The notes under the pieces are model-generated. The model saw nothing but the letters and a program-made list of their open reading frames with translations, was not told where the DNA came from and made no database searches. Shown piece by piece: positions 1 to 12,553 of a stretch of DNA of 64,000 bases; within the stretch, counting starts at the first letter, position 1, and the number at the start of each line of letters is the position of its first letter. This DNA is from Erodium maritimum (Eukaryota; Streptophyta; Magnoliopsida; Geraniales; Geraniaceae). The translations under genes and the position numbers were made by a program. The stretch is from contig OY997596.1 in the NCBI GenBank assembly GCA_963921825.1, positions 7,259,001 to 7,323,000 on the forward strand, written 5' to 3'.

Positions 1-206
1 CGGGTAAAAACTCATTAAAAGATAAACCAATTAAAATAGTGAAAAAATGATACCTTTTGAGATTAGGTTCCACTTTGCTTGTCATTTTTTGAAAGTTAGG
101 GAGGCTTAAAATCTGTTTCTTTTTTTAAGTTGGGTTTAGTTAAGAGTAAAATGCGTTAAGTTGAGGACACATTGATAAACCACAACCTCTTTAGTTATTA
201 AACATA

Positions 207-636
207 GGGTTATTTTCATCTCAATACCCTAACTATTAATTTTTTTCACCTCAATACCCTATTATTTTTAGTGGCACCTCAATACCCTAGAATGCATTTT
301 TTTTTCACCTCAATACCCTAACTATTTTTAGTGGCACCTCACTACCCTAGAATGCATTTTTTGTGGCACCTCACTACCCTAGAATGCATTTTTGTGACAT
401 TAAAAACTGATTTTTTAAAGAAATTTTTAATACCAATGTCATGCTTTTGGAAATTTGATTGTTAGTGAGGGGTATTATTGACTTTTTAAGTGTTTTCATC
501 CAAAAATGGATGGCAAATTGACGACGGGTATGAAAGTGAAAAAAATGCATTCTAGGGTATTGAGGTGCCACTAAAAATAGTTAGGGTATTGAGGTGAAAA
601 AAATTAATAGTTAGGGTATTGAGGTGAAAATTACCC
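207..636. mobile_element. Mutator-like MITE with long terminal inverted repeats
   Basis: The termini GGGTTATTTTC and GAAAATTACCC are inverted, and the inverted arms extend for roughly 100 bp with a repeated CACCTCAATACCCTA phrase. A 9-bp direct repeat TTAAACATA flanks it exactly at 198-206 and 637-645, which is the target-site duplication size of Mutator-like elements. It sits in the NCRK intron after the last visible exon. A much larger relative with the same ends lies at 42550-44290. No coding capacity. Confidence 0.85.
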
Positions 637-726
637 TTAAACATATAAGATTCAAAAGAATCCACCAAATCTACTCCTTATTAAATTCAAACTTGGTATA
701 TAAGGTACTATTAATAATTTTTTTAC

Positions 727-3700
727 CCATATGACAAGGCTTTCTTCTCCTTCGTTCATCGACTCTTGGATAGGTTGCCTACCAGTGAGAAGCTCAAGAA
801 GAACAACCCCATAACTGAAAACATCAGACTCGAGAGATGCTCTTCCAATAATAGCATACTCCGGAGCAAAGTAGCCAAAAGTCCCTTGAATCCTTGCCGG
901 AGAATTGGAACAGCTAGAGACACCATCAGCCCGTAGACATTTAGCCATACCAAGATCAGTTATCTGCAGATGTTATAAAGACAGTGAATCAAAAACAGAA
1001 GCAGAGCAACAGAGTATACTGAGAAAAATCAAGAGTCTCACTTTTGCTCTCCAATTCTCATCGAGCAGGATGTTAGTGGATTTGACATCTCTGTGCAAAA
1101 TTCTTGGAGCAGCTGCATCATGGAGATACTCCAAGCCTCTCGCAGCTCCAATTGCAATTGCAACGCGGCTTTCCCAGCTCATGCTTTCCCCTGAAGATCC
1201 ATCCAAGCAATCTCTAAGATTTCCGTTTGGCATGTACTCGAATACCAGTAGCCTCTCTGCGTGTTTTCCTTGGAACTCTGAGCAGTAGCCAATCAGAGGG
1301 ACCACATGACAATGGTGAAGTCTTGATAACAGCTCAACCTGTGCATGATAGCAGACTGTAAAATGCAATGCAATCGGATCGAATATGTTTCTTAATAGAA
1401 ATGGGAAATGTTATTATTGCATTATGATTAGTTCAAAATAGAAGCTCTCATTAATATTGGGTAAACATTGACACTGAACAGATTCTTGGGCCAAAGCTTG
1501 CTTGCCAATCAGGTCAAGCACGTGAACTTGGGTCTTGGAGACCAGTGTGTAAGTCTCAACAACGATACCTCATACCGTATTTCTCAACCTCCCCAACTCA
1601 TGTTGGGCTTCTCTCTATCCAGCCCTTACTGGGCCTCTCCCCCCTCTCGTTTTAGCTCTTGTTGGGCCTTTGTTATATTTAGATTTCCATTGTACATAAG
1701 GAGAGGTTTCCTTGAGTCCATGTATCAATCTTAACATGTTTTTTAAGAATAAAAAATCGTTAGTGCTCCTTCCTTCTATATAAGAAAGGTCCTGAGCCCA
1801 ATAGCTTTGATACACCTGATTTAGTCGATACTACAATTAACTCAATAGACTCGTGGGCTCACCATAATCAACTACAAAATACCTCAGTTGAAAAGACTGA
1901 ATTTGCATCAGGCCCTCCTTGTGTAATGAGTCGTTTCACTGCAACGATCCTACCGCCTTTCAGCTGGCCACGATAAACATAGCTGCAGCCACCAAGCCCT
2001 ATGAGATTGGTATCGGAGAACTTATCAGTTGCATATTCCAATTCAGAGAATGAAAATCGGGTGATGGTTCCAAATAAACTTCCTCTGTTGCTCCTAAATA
2101 AGAATGAAGCCTTCCGGAAGCACCCTGCAGTGTAAAAGATAGATATACAATAACTTTTCAAGTAACATCCCATTTGCATATGTCTAATCAACATAGAAAC
2201 AAAAAAAGAGGAAACTTTGATGTTCATTAGTTAAAGAAAGGCTAAATAAGTAGTTGCATCAAGACAAAACCCATGCACCCACCTATCTCTGGATAGATGG
2301 GGGATCTGATATCAATGCTAGCTTCTTGCACCGAGGAAGTCTTGAGACTTGTTAAAGTGGTAGCACTGTTGCAACTTGTATCTGTGCCTGATGAGAATAC
2401 TGGTGGTTGAATGGTGCACTTCGCCTTGCGATTTGCATAGCAAATTGCAGAGGCAAGAAATGCTGAAGTCGTCAGGACGACACATGTCAATAGAATAATT
2501 ACAACCACTTTGCTTGTGATGTGATTTCTTGAAGATTGTGACTCACTGGAGAACCCTGTTTCAGGATGGTGAAAGTAAGGTTTTGAAGCCATTCATCAAG
2601 GACCAGCCATAAATTTGAATATAGGGATAATTGCAAAAAAAAGTACCCTGAGGTATTCATTTTTTGCAACTTCCAGTCCTCTTCTTCGATAATTGCTAAA
2701 AAGCATAATGAACTTGTCTTTTTGTTGCAATTTGTATAAAAATGACGATTTTACCCTTACAATTTAGATTTTGAGAATTGAAATAAGAAAATCCAAATTG
2801 TAAGGGTAAAAATCTAAATTGTAAGGGTAAATTTGTACCAAGAGTAAGAAATTAAAAGGTTATAAAAATTTGGATTTTTTGGTCTTTAACTATTATTTTT
2901 TAAATCTAAATTGTAAGGGTAAAAATGTCATTTTTATACAATTTGCAACAAAAGGACAATTTCAAGACACTTTTTTTGCAATTATCAAAGAAGAGGGCTA
3001 TGAATTGCAGTACGTGAATACATCAGGTACTCTTTCGCAATTATCCCTCGAATATAAAGGAAAGGGATAATGCACTAAAGTTTCGTCCACAAATGAAATA
3101 GTGCACAACGTTTCGTCCACGTTGTGTGGCTACCCTAAAGTTTCGTCCACAAAATGAAATAGTGCACAACGTATCGTCCACGCTGTGTGGCTACCCTAAA
3201 GTTTCGTCCACAAAATGAAATAGTGCACAACGTTTCGTCCACGTTGTGTGGCTACCCTAAAGTAATTTGCTTATTTAGGTTTCATAAGTAATTTTAAATA
3301 ATTTTTCTAACAAATGTTCGTGGACGAAACTTTAGGGTAGCCACATAACGTGGACGAAACATTGTGCACTATTTCATTTGTGGACAAAACTTTAGTGCAT
3401 GTTTTGACAATTATCCCTAAAGGAAAATATCAGACATAACTACTCAAAATATTTCGCAAGTAATTACTTAAACTAGAAAAATAAAATCAACTTACCATTA
3501 GTACAGTTACAGGAAGTGAAGCAGTCAGAACCATGATTGTCAATTGCTACTTTGGGGAATCCATCAGCAGCACATGTACACATCCACTTATCACCACCCA
3601 ATGCCGCTGTAAGATAACACGCAAGGTCTTCAATGTTTAAGTTTTATATTATTAGCAAAAGTTATGCACTAACAGCAGATTAATGCTTATAGGCATTTCT

Positions 3701-4225
3701 TTCTTGTAAAACAAAGAAGAGATTTTAAGGCCAATATTATACCTGATGTACAATCACATGATGTTGAACAGTTATAGCCGAGAACATTGCTCTTGTTTCC
3801 TTGAGGCAATGATGAACATGTGCATATCCATTTATCTGTACTTGATGCATTGGTAAGTTCACCTGCTACCAACAAAGAAACCAGAAGTAGATCTATAGTA
3901 TCAGACTATCAGTTAAAACGTTACAAGTTCAAGTGCATACAAATGTGATACATTGATGTCATAGGGTCATTTCACATATGCAAAAAAGAACAACCCTTAC
4001 TGTAAATAAATATTATTTGAAGCTTATCTATGAAAATTTGAGTGCTCCGATATGTTTCAAAAGTAAATAATCTGAGTCTGGCAAAAGATAAACTATGATT
4101 TATAATGCTTAGGTATAATTTAGATATATACACAATACTGATACATGATACTCACCGCAAAAAATTTGCTGAATCCAGATAAATCCAAATAGAAAAACAA
4201 GAGCAACTTCCACTTGGGGCTTCAT
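727..4225 (-). CDS. NCRK: Receptor-like serine/threonine kinase NCRK, 3' end outside window
   Basis: Single-pass membrane receptor-like kinase, assembled from seven GT-AG exons on the minus strand: 4156-4225, 3743-3862, 3496-3606, 2283-2555, 1883-2124, 1042-1338 and 727-963. Phases agree and give 450 codons. Residues 1-23 form a hydrophobic signal peptide starting MKPQ. Residues about 24-100 are a Cys-rich ectodomain with repeated WxCTC and CxC motifs. The membrane span is about 117-139. The kinase domain starts near 225: glycine loop [14 protein letters not shown] lysine at 255, HRD at 354-356 with VKSTN, and DLG at 374-376 in place of DFG (usual in this family as I remember it). The last visible exon ends at ...SLVIW with donor GTAAAA. 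The kinase C-lobe exon or exons must lie left of position 1. The ectodomain, membrane span and kinase motifs together match Arabidopsis NCRK from memory. I see no frameshift or stop. Confidence 0.86.
2624..3047. mobile_element. Mutator-like MITE in NCRK intron
   Basis: The ends GGGATAATTGC and GCAATTATCCC are inverted, and the arms of about 75 bp share the phrases GCAAAAAAAAGTACCCTGAGG on the left and CATCAGGTACTCTTTCGC on the right. Flanks TTGAATATA (2615-2623) and TCGAATATA (3048-3056) form a 9-bp target-site duplication with one mismatch. A sister copy lies in the intron of the WAV3-like gene (11452-11859). No coding capacity. Confidence 0.8.
3064..3417. mobile_element. Mutator-like MITE built from tandem subrepeats
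   Basis: The ends GGGATAATGC and CAATTATCCC are flanked by perfect 9-bp duplications TAAAGGAAA (3055-3063 and 3418-3426). The left arm holds about three units of roughly 63 bp carrying GTTTCGTCCAC and GTGTGGCTACCCTAAAG. The right arm is one inverted unit. It abuts the MITE at 2624-3047, with overlapping flanks, in the same NCRK intron. Confidence 0.8.
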
Positions 4226-5939
4226 TTATTTCAATACAATCACTAACATAAGGACAGAAAGGCTGTCAAACACAATTATTTAGCTTTATGCTATATAAAC
4301 TAACAAATGTAACAGCAGAAAACTTATAATGACATAAAAGTAGCATCTAAGATCTGGAAATTGCAAGAAAGTGCCCGGAACCTGTCTTTTTGTTACACGT
4401 GCCATCACCTACAACTAGTTACTTGAAAAGAGCAAGTATGTTTCAATTAGCAGTGGCTAAGCTATGTGTTTGTGTGTATCTGAGAGGCACACAGATACAA
4501 GTTTAAATACTGATCTCATACTGGCGATAGGGCATTGGGACTACCAAGAGCGCAAGTAGGTCTGATTATAGGATAGGATAAAGTATTAAGTGTACAAACC
4601 TTCATTCTGGACAAGGTAGTTATTCTTCAGTCTCCCTTTGATTCAGACACTTCAATCTGGACAAAAAAAAAAGATTCAAACATTAGAAGAGTAAAAGTAA
4701 ATAATATCAAAGCTGAAGATAATGCAATCCAATCATACAAATATACATCTAAGAAGAGGCGGAAAATATAGCCAACTCCATGAAAATAAAACCTATTTAA
4801 TGCAGGTCCATGCCTACAACTTTAATTTGGGGAGGCTAATTTTCCGTGGAAGTTGCATCAAATAACTGAAGATGAAATGTTAACCGATTAAAAGTCATTT
4901 CTTCAAGGGCTCAAACAGCCAAGCTGAGCACACTGGCATTGACTAAGAAGAAAGAAGACCTATACCCAACCATAAGTACAACTAATGGCAGAAATTGCAG
5001 GAATAATAACTAAAATAGAAATAGTACCAGGCACCTTCTTTGAACTTTGAGAGAACCACAAGAAAAGAGCACGGAAAATTGAACTAAGAACCAGCCTCAC
5101 CAGAGCCAAAACTAGATTATGAAGCAGCAAAGCCAACCCAAAAGGAGTGAAGTTAAACAAGAACTATTTTTTATACAATCATTTCAAAGATTTCTCAATA
5201 AACAGACCTATCAATCTGTTGGGAGCTTCTCACATTTTGCACATGGGCATATACAAATTCCAGAGGAAGCAAAACAAAATGCACAGGCTCATAAAAGAAA
5301 TAGGATAATTCTGAAAACGATCAGTGACTTATTGAGATTAAAGCAGTCATTATTAAAAAGAGGAAATTTAATAACAATAAACCCATTAACCAGCTTTAGA
5401 AAGCAACCACTTTTCAAACCTGAAAGAGACTCCTCAACTAGAAGTGTCGGCCGAATCATCAGTTGAATACTCTGACCCAATACTTATTTGGTATCAACAA
5501 TTGCGTACTCTTCAGTTTTGGATACAAAAATTCAACTCCATCACAACCATAGCTAATGTTTAGAAAATCAAACTTGCTTGGCTTCCAAGGTAGGACAGAT
5601 TATGTAGTGACATGTATACGTATTTTCTATAGGCACTTGACTGTCCGCTGTCGGCGTCGTGACCCACAACTCAACTCACCGCTTCAATCAGGGAAAAGTA
5701 GCCGTTAAAATCAACGGCTAGAAATAGATTTGAAAGGGAATTAGCAATCTCGTTGTAACCAATTGGGGTTATTTTTACAATTAGGTGGGGGGTTTCATAA
5801 AGGAAACAATAATCATGAGATTAGTTTGTAAATCACTGAAATTAATCGATAAAAGAGCCGATCTAAGATCTGCCACGTGTGGAGATTGAAGCACAATTGA
5901 TAGTTCTAATTAAATCATAGGAGACGAAGAAATCGAAAC
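4226..5939 (-). other. NCRK 5' UTR introns and small leader exons (unresolved)
   Basis: No coding exon is seen upstream of the NCRK ATG (4225). A likely leader exon ends at 5940 with donor GTTTCG, so most of this stretch should be intron in the 5' UTR. AT-rich sequence and short ORFs such as 5119-5466 (+) have no recognisable motif. A CACGTG G-box core sits at 5874-5879 inside the presumed first intron. Confidence 0.4.
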
Positions 5940-6243
5940 CTGAAATCGGAAAATTCTGGAGTTTGTCTCCCTCGCTGTCTCTATCCTCCATTGGTGCTTC
6001 AAACCCTCGATTTCTCTGCTCCTATTGGCAGCTGAAACCGAGGATGGGACGAGAAAGCGATTGGGTTAGGGTTTAGTGATTTTCTGAGATGGAATCAAAA
6101 AGCTTGAAATTCGATCTTAGGGCGACATTATCGAATTGAACCGAAAAGCGAGCAGCGATTGATTCTTAGGGTTTTGGTTGAGCAGAGGAAGAAACATTGA
6201 ACGAGTTTAAGGAGACGAAGACGGAGACGGCGACGGAGAGAGA
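5940..6243 (-). other. Putative first untranslated exon of NCRK
   Basis: Read on the minus strand, this stretch begins with a CT-rich start (CTCTCTCCGTCGCCG), contains two telo-box-like AAACCCTAA-type motifs, and ends TTTCAG followed by GTTTCG, a plausible donor. This composition is typical of plant transcription starts and leaders. Its link to NCRK is inferred from orientation and the lack of another gene. RNA evidence would be needed for the exact ends. Confidence 0.4.
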
Positions 6244-6318
6244 TGTAGTGAGTCATGCACTGATGCCGAAGTGGCGGTCTAATGTTCTTCCGGGTGGTCC
6301 CTAGGTAACGCCTGAGCA

Positions 6319-6328
6319 GCCACGTGGC
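6319..6328. promoter_or_regulatory. Palindromic G-box GCCACGTGGC
   Basis: This 10-bp perfect palindrome with a CACGTG core lies about 80 bp upstream of the presumed NCRK transcription start. G-boxes bind bZIP and bHLH factors. The site is seen directly; its function is inferred from position. Confidence 0.45.
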
Positions 6329-6696
6329 TTTCCGGATCTGCTGGATTGTGATCAGCTGTTAGTTGCCAGGCAGGCGCACGATAAAATAATTGCCTATCTT
6401 TGATCCTGGACTAGTTTTTTTTTAGCAAATGGATAGTTTTATTGATCGTGGAATCTAATCCTACATAAGTAAAAATAATGTAGAATGGAAAAGAATGAGA
6501 CACAGTTTTAAATCGTCGATGTTGAATGTTAGTCTTATACAAGTTGACGTAAAAATAGCAGTGGTAAATAATCGGGAGCATTTGAAGGGATAGCGGACAT
6601 TCAAAGAAAACAATAAGAAATAGGGCAACCATAGGATCGGGTTTGTATGGATCTTGACAGGGCATGGTATGCGTCCCCACCAACATGTAGTAGAAA
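6329..6696. other. Intergenic, nothing recognised
   Basis: This lies between the presumed NCRK promoter and an old MITE. Short ORFs only, with no known motif. Confidence 0.4.
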
Positions 6697-7418
6697 GTGA
6701 TAATATCACTTAACTACACCTAACTATTCCGATTTTCACATAACTTCCTTAACTAGAAAATTCATCTAGGTGATACCCTAAGTTTCCAAAATCTTCATGC
6801 TATTTCAAAAGGACAATGGAGTAATATGAAAATCGAGCACCGTCAAGACGAATTTTAAAAAACTTAAGGTACTTGATGCAGTCCAGATTGATGATGAAAT
6901 GATGCAACACTTGGAGAACCCGAAAATGCGTCAGTGTCTGAATCCGAGAAACTTTAGCATTTTTCGGATCGAAACGGGCTTCCAAACAAAACACATTGTT
7001 TCACCATGATCGACGATGTTTTTCGGCCATCCAGGTCATCTAGAGGGACAAATTCGTACTTTTAGAGTTCAGACGTTTATTTACTTTTTGTTTTAGGGTT
7101 TTAAGGTTTTCTTATTCGTATTAAGACTTTGGGGTTTAGTTTACTATACAAGCATTTGAGGCTTAGAGTGTAATTCAGATTTTAAAGTAATAAACACAAA
7201 AACAAGTTTGATGCTCGACTATCGTGTTCGGTATTCTTTATGAATCAACGAATTCGATAAATAACCCTCTTGTTCAGCATTTTTTATGAATCAACGAATT
7301 CGATAAATAACTCTTCTTCCGCTACGCGCTCTGCGTCAGTACTGCTCAACAAAATTCATAATTAAGTATAACCATGTGAAATCTGTGTATATTAGACATG
7401 ATTAAGTGATATTATCCC
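6697..7418. mobile_element. Old Mutator-like MITE candidate
   Basis: The ends GTGATAATATCACTTAA and TTAAGTGATATTATCCC are inverted. The flanks TAGTAGAAA (6688-6696) and TACTATAAA (7419-7427) look like a diverged 9-bp target-site duplication with two mismatches. The interior is AT-rich, non-coding, and contains an internal direct repeat around TGAATCAACGAATTCGATAAA (7242 and 7288). Confidence 0.55.
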
Positions 7419-7427
7419 TACTATAAA

Positions 7428-7763
7428 TACAAATAGTAGTCAGAATCTTGTAATGGGCATTGAATAATGTTGAATGACACTGAAATCCGATAGATATTGG
7501 AAGAAAGTGAACAAGTAGTGCATGCAAAAGAATGAGAGAACATATATCTTATATCACATATAAAAAGAATCCATCCCCAGTCACAATTCACAAGCCTATA
7601 CCAAAACCAATAGCTTCAATTCTCATTCTGTACAGCTAACATAGAATCACGCTTCCTAGACTCTAAGCCACTGTCCCTTCCCTTCTGTTCTAACTCATCT
7701 TCACCCAATCCTTATTCATTTACACCACACATAAAGAAAAACATACCCACCATGTTCCAAGAT
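7428..7763 (-). other. Probable 3' UTR of the WAV3-like gene
   Basis: AT-rich non-coding sequence follows the TAA stop (7764-7766). No clear poly(A) signal could be fixed. Confidence 0.4.
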
Positions 7764-10700
7764 TTACCTAGGATGTGGTCGGGACGGAAATGACAGAGCT
7801 TGTCTGAGTTTCCTCTGCTGTGGTGGATGTACCGGGTTCCCAAACTCCATGGTCTGGGATCGAGTAACCATATCGGTCATGGATTGAGTTTGGTAAGCCT
7901 GCACAAGGCTCGTACTATCAGTAGAATCACCCCGAGCTGTAGCCCTCTGCCAAGAATGTGAACTCAGTCCTGATAGAACATACGCCCTACCAGAAGTCTC
8001 GTACACCCGACGACTTGCCATCCTGTCCTGCATCTCCTTCAGCTCAGCCCCGAGGGCAACACATAGCCGCTCACCCGCCCTGGCAGAGACTGTCTCTGAC
8101 AGGACCTTACGACAGCTCTCCAGGATAGAGACTGCACCTGATAGATCGCCCTTATCAGCAGCCACTCGGGCCTGGCCCATCGCCTCTGCTGCATGAAGCC
8201 TGTTTCGTTGCCTGTCCACTTCAATCGACACTATGGGCTGTCCTGGAACTTCAGGCCTCATGATCTTTACCTCATTGCGTCCTTCCAATGTCACCAGTTC
8301 TTTGGTGATTGGATCCTTGTATAAACACCTAACCTTTAGTAGTGTCATCTCTTCTTTTAACCGATCAACTGGGATATCGATTGTAACCAAAAAGTCCCTC
8401 TCTTCTTCAGCATACAAATCACCAACCTCTATAAACCCCGTTCTTGCATCATCCACAAAACTGGTTTTGTAGCTTCCCGCTTTGATTGAACCAAGTCTCA
8501 AGCTTTGGTCAACGCAGTTGACCTCAACCCGTAATCCCTGCCCCACCACACTCAAAAGCCCTCCGATACACTGAGCGAACGCATCCTGAATCGCGCCTTC
8601 GGCTTCTATGAAAGAAAATGTTCCTCCAGAAATCTCAGAGATAGAGTGCATAGAAGCAGCATCATGGTCTATGCCAAACCCAAATGAATGCACAGGAATC
8701 TTATAGTCATGATCACCATTATGCTGGATAGATTCTGGAACAAGTGATTGATAATCTGCGCCAGTGGGACTCTTTACAGTGTAAGTATCTTGCCCATCAG
8801 ATAAAAGCACAATACTACCAACTGGGTTCTTCCATTTTCGATCCATTATCACCTTAGCACCTTTCTTCAGCCCTTCAGCAATGTTCGTTCCTCCATTGGA
8901 GATCAGAGAATTGATAGCATGCAGAGCCTCATGCTTTCCAGAATCAGTCATTCGACGGAGTGGAAATATTCGGCGAGCTGTGGAGGAGAAGGCAATGACA
9001 GAGAGCCGATCAGATGGGCCAAGGTTCTGTGTCACAAACCCCATTGCTCGTTTCAGTAGGGCAAGCTTTGTTCCTGCCATGCTGCCACTGACATCAAGAA
9101 CTGTCACAAGGTCAATTGGAGCTCGAGAATTTTGCAACTGATTCTGGGTTTCACCGATGTTCTGCAAAGAGCTGGTGAGAGGAGCCTTTAGATGGATGAG
9201 TATGGTGAAGTTATTGTGAGAGGCTGATTTTGGAACAGAGGATAGTTCTGGGTATATTTTGACCTCCAACTTTCCAAAACAATGGTTATCATTGGTAACA
9301 TCTTCAGCTGATGTGCGATCTTTGTCGAGTTCAGGTTGGTGATCTAATTCTTCATCGTCATCAAAATTGCATGGCTCAGAGGGGTTGAATAGAGATGAAG
9401 TTTGTCGCCTTGGATTGAGGCGAGGGGAAGGAAGCCTTTGTGCAATAGGGATCCGAGGATCATCTCGGGCCAAAGGTAATGGGTCAATTTGAGGATTTTG
9501 AGATGGAATTTCCTTCCATTTTGCTCTACACACTGGACAAATTTGGTTTCCATGCTTTACATTAGAGGTAACACAGTGGAAGTGGAAAGAATGGGAGCAC
9601 TCTGCAGTGAAAATGGCATAGCCTTGACCCGACTTCATGGTGGCTAAGCATATTGCACAAGTTTTCTGCAAATCAGAAGGTTAAGATGGTGAGAAACTCG
9701 ACTAGAACTAAATCGGAACTATAGATGAAATTAATAAAAACTAAATAATTGCAGCAAAGTAAGTAACTAAATAGAATAACGCAAAGGTAGAAAGATAATT
9801 GGAAGGTAAGTGATCTAATATTCAACCAGCTGAAACATTGTGCAAATGAAGTTCTTTTTCTGTATAAAAACAAGAATCAAGAGCACCTACAAAATTAATG
9901 CTTTTCAGGTTTATAGAAGGATATCAACACATTTACAATGCAAAAAAACAAAGAACTGGCTTGATCCAGTACTTTGGCTTCTCCTTATATAGTTATAGGG
10001 GTAACTTCATTAACACACCCACTTTGACTTTTGTTTATCAGTAGCACTCACCATAAAGGTCATTTATATCAATAACACACTGTCACCTTTCAATATCATA
10101 AAAAAACACTCAAAAATCAGGTTTCCAGCCAAAAATAGGGGTGAGCAAAACCCACCTCTAGAGAGAGTGTTTTGATGATAGCGAAAGGTGACTGTGTTAT
10201 TGATATGCACTGACCTTTAGGGGGTGTTATTGATAACTAAAGGTCAAAGTGGGTATGTAAATGATATTTTTCCTATAGTTATATCCAATGACAGTGAGAC
10301 ACTTCATTCTCGAATCTCAAGCTTTAAGTACCTGATAAAAACTTTGGTGCACTTAAAAGTTGGCCTTTTGAGACAGCTTATAGATGCAACTTCAGCATAC
10401 TACTCATGGATTTAAATTTTAAACAAGAATATAATGGATGTATTTGTGCATGAAGGTACCACTGAGGTACCCCAAGTACCAAGGTTATGAAGTACCGCCT
10501 CCCAAAAGATTGAATTTCCAAATTATTTTCTTGGGAAACAAACGCCACACATGAGACCCCACTTCAGAAATCCCTAAGCAGGAAAAGGAATAAAATAATG
10601 GAGTGGAACAGATACTAAGAGATCCATGTGCAGCCCCTTCCATATGGCAAGTTCTTCACAACAAAAAAAGCATTTCCAATACTACCCTTATGTCCCCACC

Positions 10701-12553
10701 CAGCTCTATAATTGAGACTACTGCATAAGCAAATGAAAAATTACTCAAGATTCTTGTAGACCCAAATAATACATATTGCTAAAAGAAGTCAATGTTAGGC
10801 GGTCAAAACACTGTGAAGGACGTAATGGGAGATGAACTACAAGGGATGACTTTTCAAAAGTAAGCTCAATCAAGCAAATCCTGCACAGTTGAATATGCTT
10901 TGGAGACAATAACATAAAACAAAAGAAACAATATTTCTAAGAAAAGGCACAAAACACATCAAAAGAAGAGTACATCATCCAAATTGATTCATCAATTTTT
11001 AATTCCTAAAATGGATTTTCTTATATAATATAATTTTTCCAAGTTAATGCTTCTTGCAAGAAAGCTTAGAATCAACAAGACTTTACCATGCATAAAAAGG
11101 AGAGAGAGATGGGAAGTCCTTGAAGATGAAGGCTATACAGTTGCACAATTCCTTTTATAATGAGCCAAAGGGTAATGGTCCATAAAGGGTGTAGTTTACT
11201 TTATCCCCACAAAGGCCCCTGTGTAGTCTAGAAAACAACATGACAACAGATCCCCATCTTCTGAAAAATCAGATACATCACACTATCACACCACTAACCA
11301 ACCACACCAGGCCCCGCATGATGAAGAAGATGGAGCCTGACCTAACTAGATATAGGATACACTAGTGCTACATGGTAAAAGCAAATCCACCCAGAGATAC
11401 AAAACATAAACTATTAGCAACTGCAATTACTTGATAAATAGTTATTTTTTAGGGACTATTGCAAAAAAAATACCCTTAGGTATTCACTTTTTGTAACTTG
11501 TAGTCCTCTCATTTGATAATTGTAAGAGAAAACCTGAACTTGTCTTTTTGTTGCAATTTGTATAAAAATGACAATTTTACCCTTACGAAAAATCCAAATA
11601 TTCATATCACTTAGTTTTCTTTCTCTTTGTAGTGTACAAAGAATAAGAAATTGAAGGGGCATGAAAATTTGGATTTTTTGTTCTTTATTTATTATTTTTA
11701 AAATTAAATTTCCAAGGGTATAATTGTCATTATGAAACAAATTTATACAAAGTGCAACAAAAAGACAAGTTCATGACATATTTTTGGAGTTATCAAATAA
11801 GAGGGTTACAAGCTGCAAAAGGTGAATACATCATCAGGGCACTTTTTTACAATGATCCCTTATTTTTACCAATACTGCACTACCATTTTACTACACGGCA
11901 TAAGCCAAAATCATTCAGATCCTACATAGAATTCAAAATGATCACAAAAACTTCCCAAGCCACCAAATATAATGACAGGCCTTCCTCAGAATCTACTGAT
12001 GGGATTCACATGATAAAGTAAAGGTAAATAACAAAATGAGAAAAAAAAATCCCATCGTGATCTCAAAATATCTCAATTTAGTCGTCAGAAATTGGAGATG
12101 TTGGGACTAAGTCAGAACATGTTATGAATTCAAGACCAAAATGAAACAAATTGACATCCTTTGGGACCATAATGAAACAAATTGTAATTAATGGAACATT
12201 TCCCCCAAATGAAAAAGATAATAAAAAAAAACAACATTACCACCACAGGCACATTTTCACAAACAGGTTGCGTGCAGGAAACAGAACCGGTTTAATCAAA
12301 AGATAAGAAATTCGACCTTGGAAGATTTAGTTCCGGGCGACTTGGGGACGCGAAGACCGGAGGAGGACGGAGTGGGAGTGGTGGTCCGGCAGCCTGAGGG
12401 AGTAGAGGGCGAAACGGCGGCGGAGGACGAGGAGGCGTCAGAGAACCCACGAGGGAGATTGATGGAAGAAGAAGGGTCCTCCGGTGCATGAGGAACATAG
12501 AGGCATAGATTCAATCCAAGAGCAAGCTTCGCCTTCCTCCATTTGCTTCCCAT
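7764..12553 (-). CDS. E3 ubiquitin ligase of the WAV3/EDA40 family (RING + vWA)
   Basis: Two exons on the minus strand, 12317-12553 and 7764-9665, join in phase 0 across a 2.65-kb GT-AG intron to encode 712 residues, close to the roughly 700-740 of WAV3-type proteins. The start is the first in-frame ATG and gives the family's conserved N-terminus MGSKWRKAKLALGLN. A RING finger spans about 82-125 (TCAIC, CSHSFHFHC, CPVCRAKW). A von Willebrand A domain follows with the metal-binding motif DVSGS at 270-274. The C-terminal Vwaint-like helical region includes AEAMGQARVAADKGDLSGAV. In Arabidopsis WAV3 and its homologues are RING ligases linked to root gravitropic and wavy growth. Which paralogue this is cannot be decided here. 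No damage is seen. The intron carries two MITEs. Confidence 0.9.
9998..10273. mobile_element. MITE with 10-bp target-site duplication in WAV3-like intron
   Basis: Flanked by perfect 10-bp repeats TATAGTTATA (9988-9997 and 10274-10283). The arms are inverted: ACACCCACTTTGACTTTTG on the left pairs with GGTCAAAGTGGGTATGT on the right. A duplication of 9-10 bp suggests a Mutator-like origin. Non-coding. Confidence 0.75.
11452..11859. mobile_element. Mutator-like MITE, second copy of the 2624-3047 family
   Basis: The ends GGGACTATTGC and ACAATGATCCC, and the internal phrases on TTGTCTTTTTGTTGCAATTTG and AAAATGACAATTTTACCC, match the element in the NCRK intron. Flanks TATTTTTTA and TTATTTTTA approximate a 9-bp duplication. 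It lies in the single intron of the WAV3-like gene. Confidence 0.7.

Noticed and set aside
2556-2640. ATG at 2592 ([11 protein letters not shown]...) as an alternative NCRK start
   Set aside because: The acceptor CCTGAAACAG before GGTTCTCC keeps phase with the upstream signal-peptide and Cys-rich exons, which match the family.
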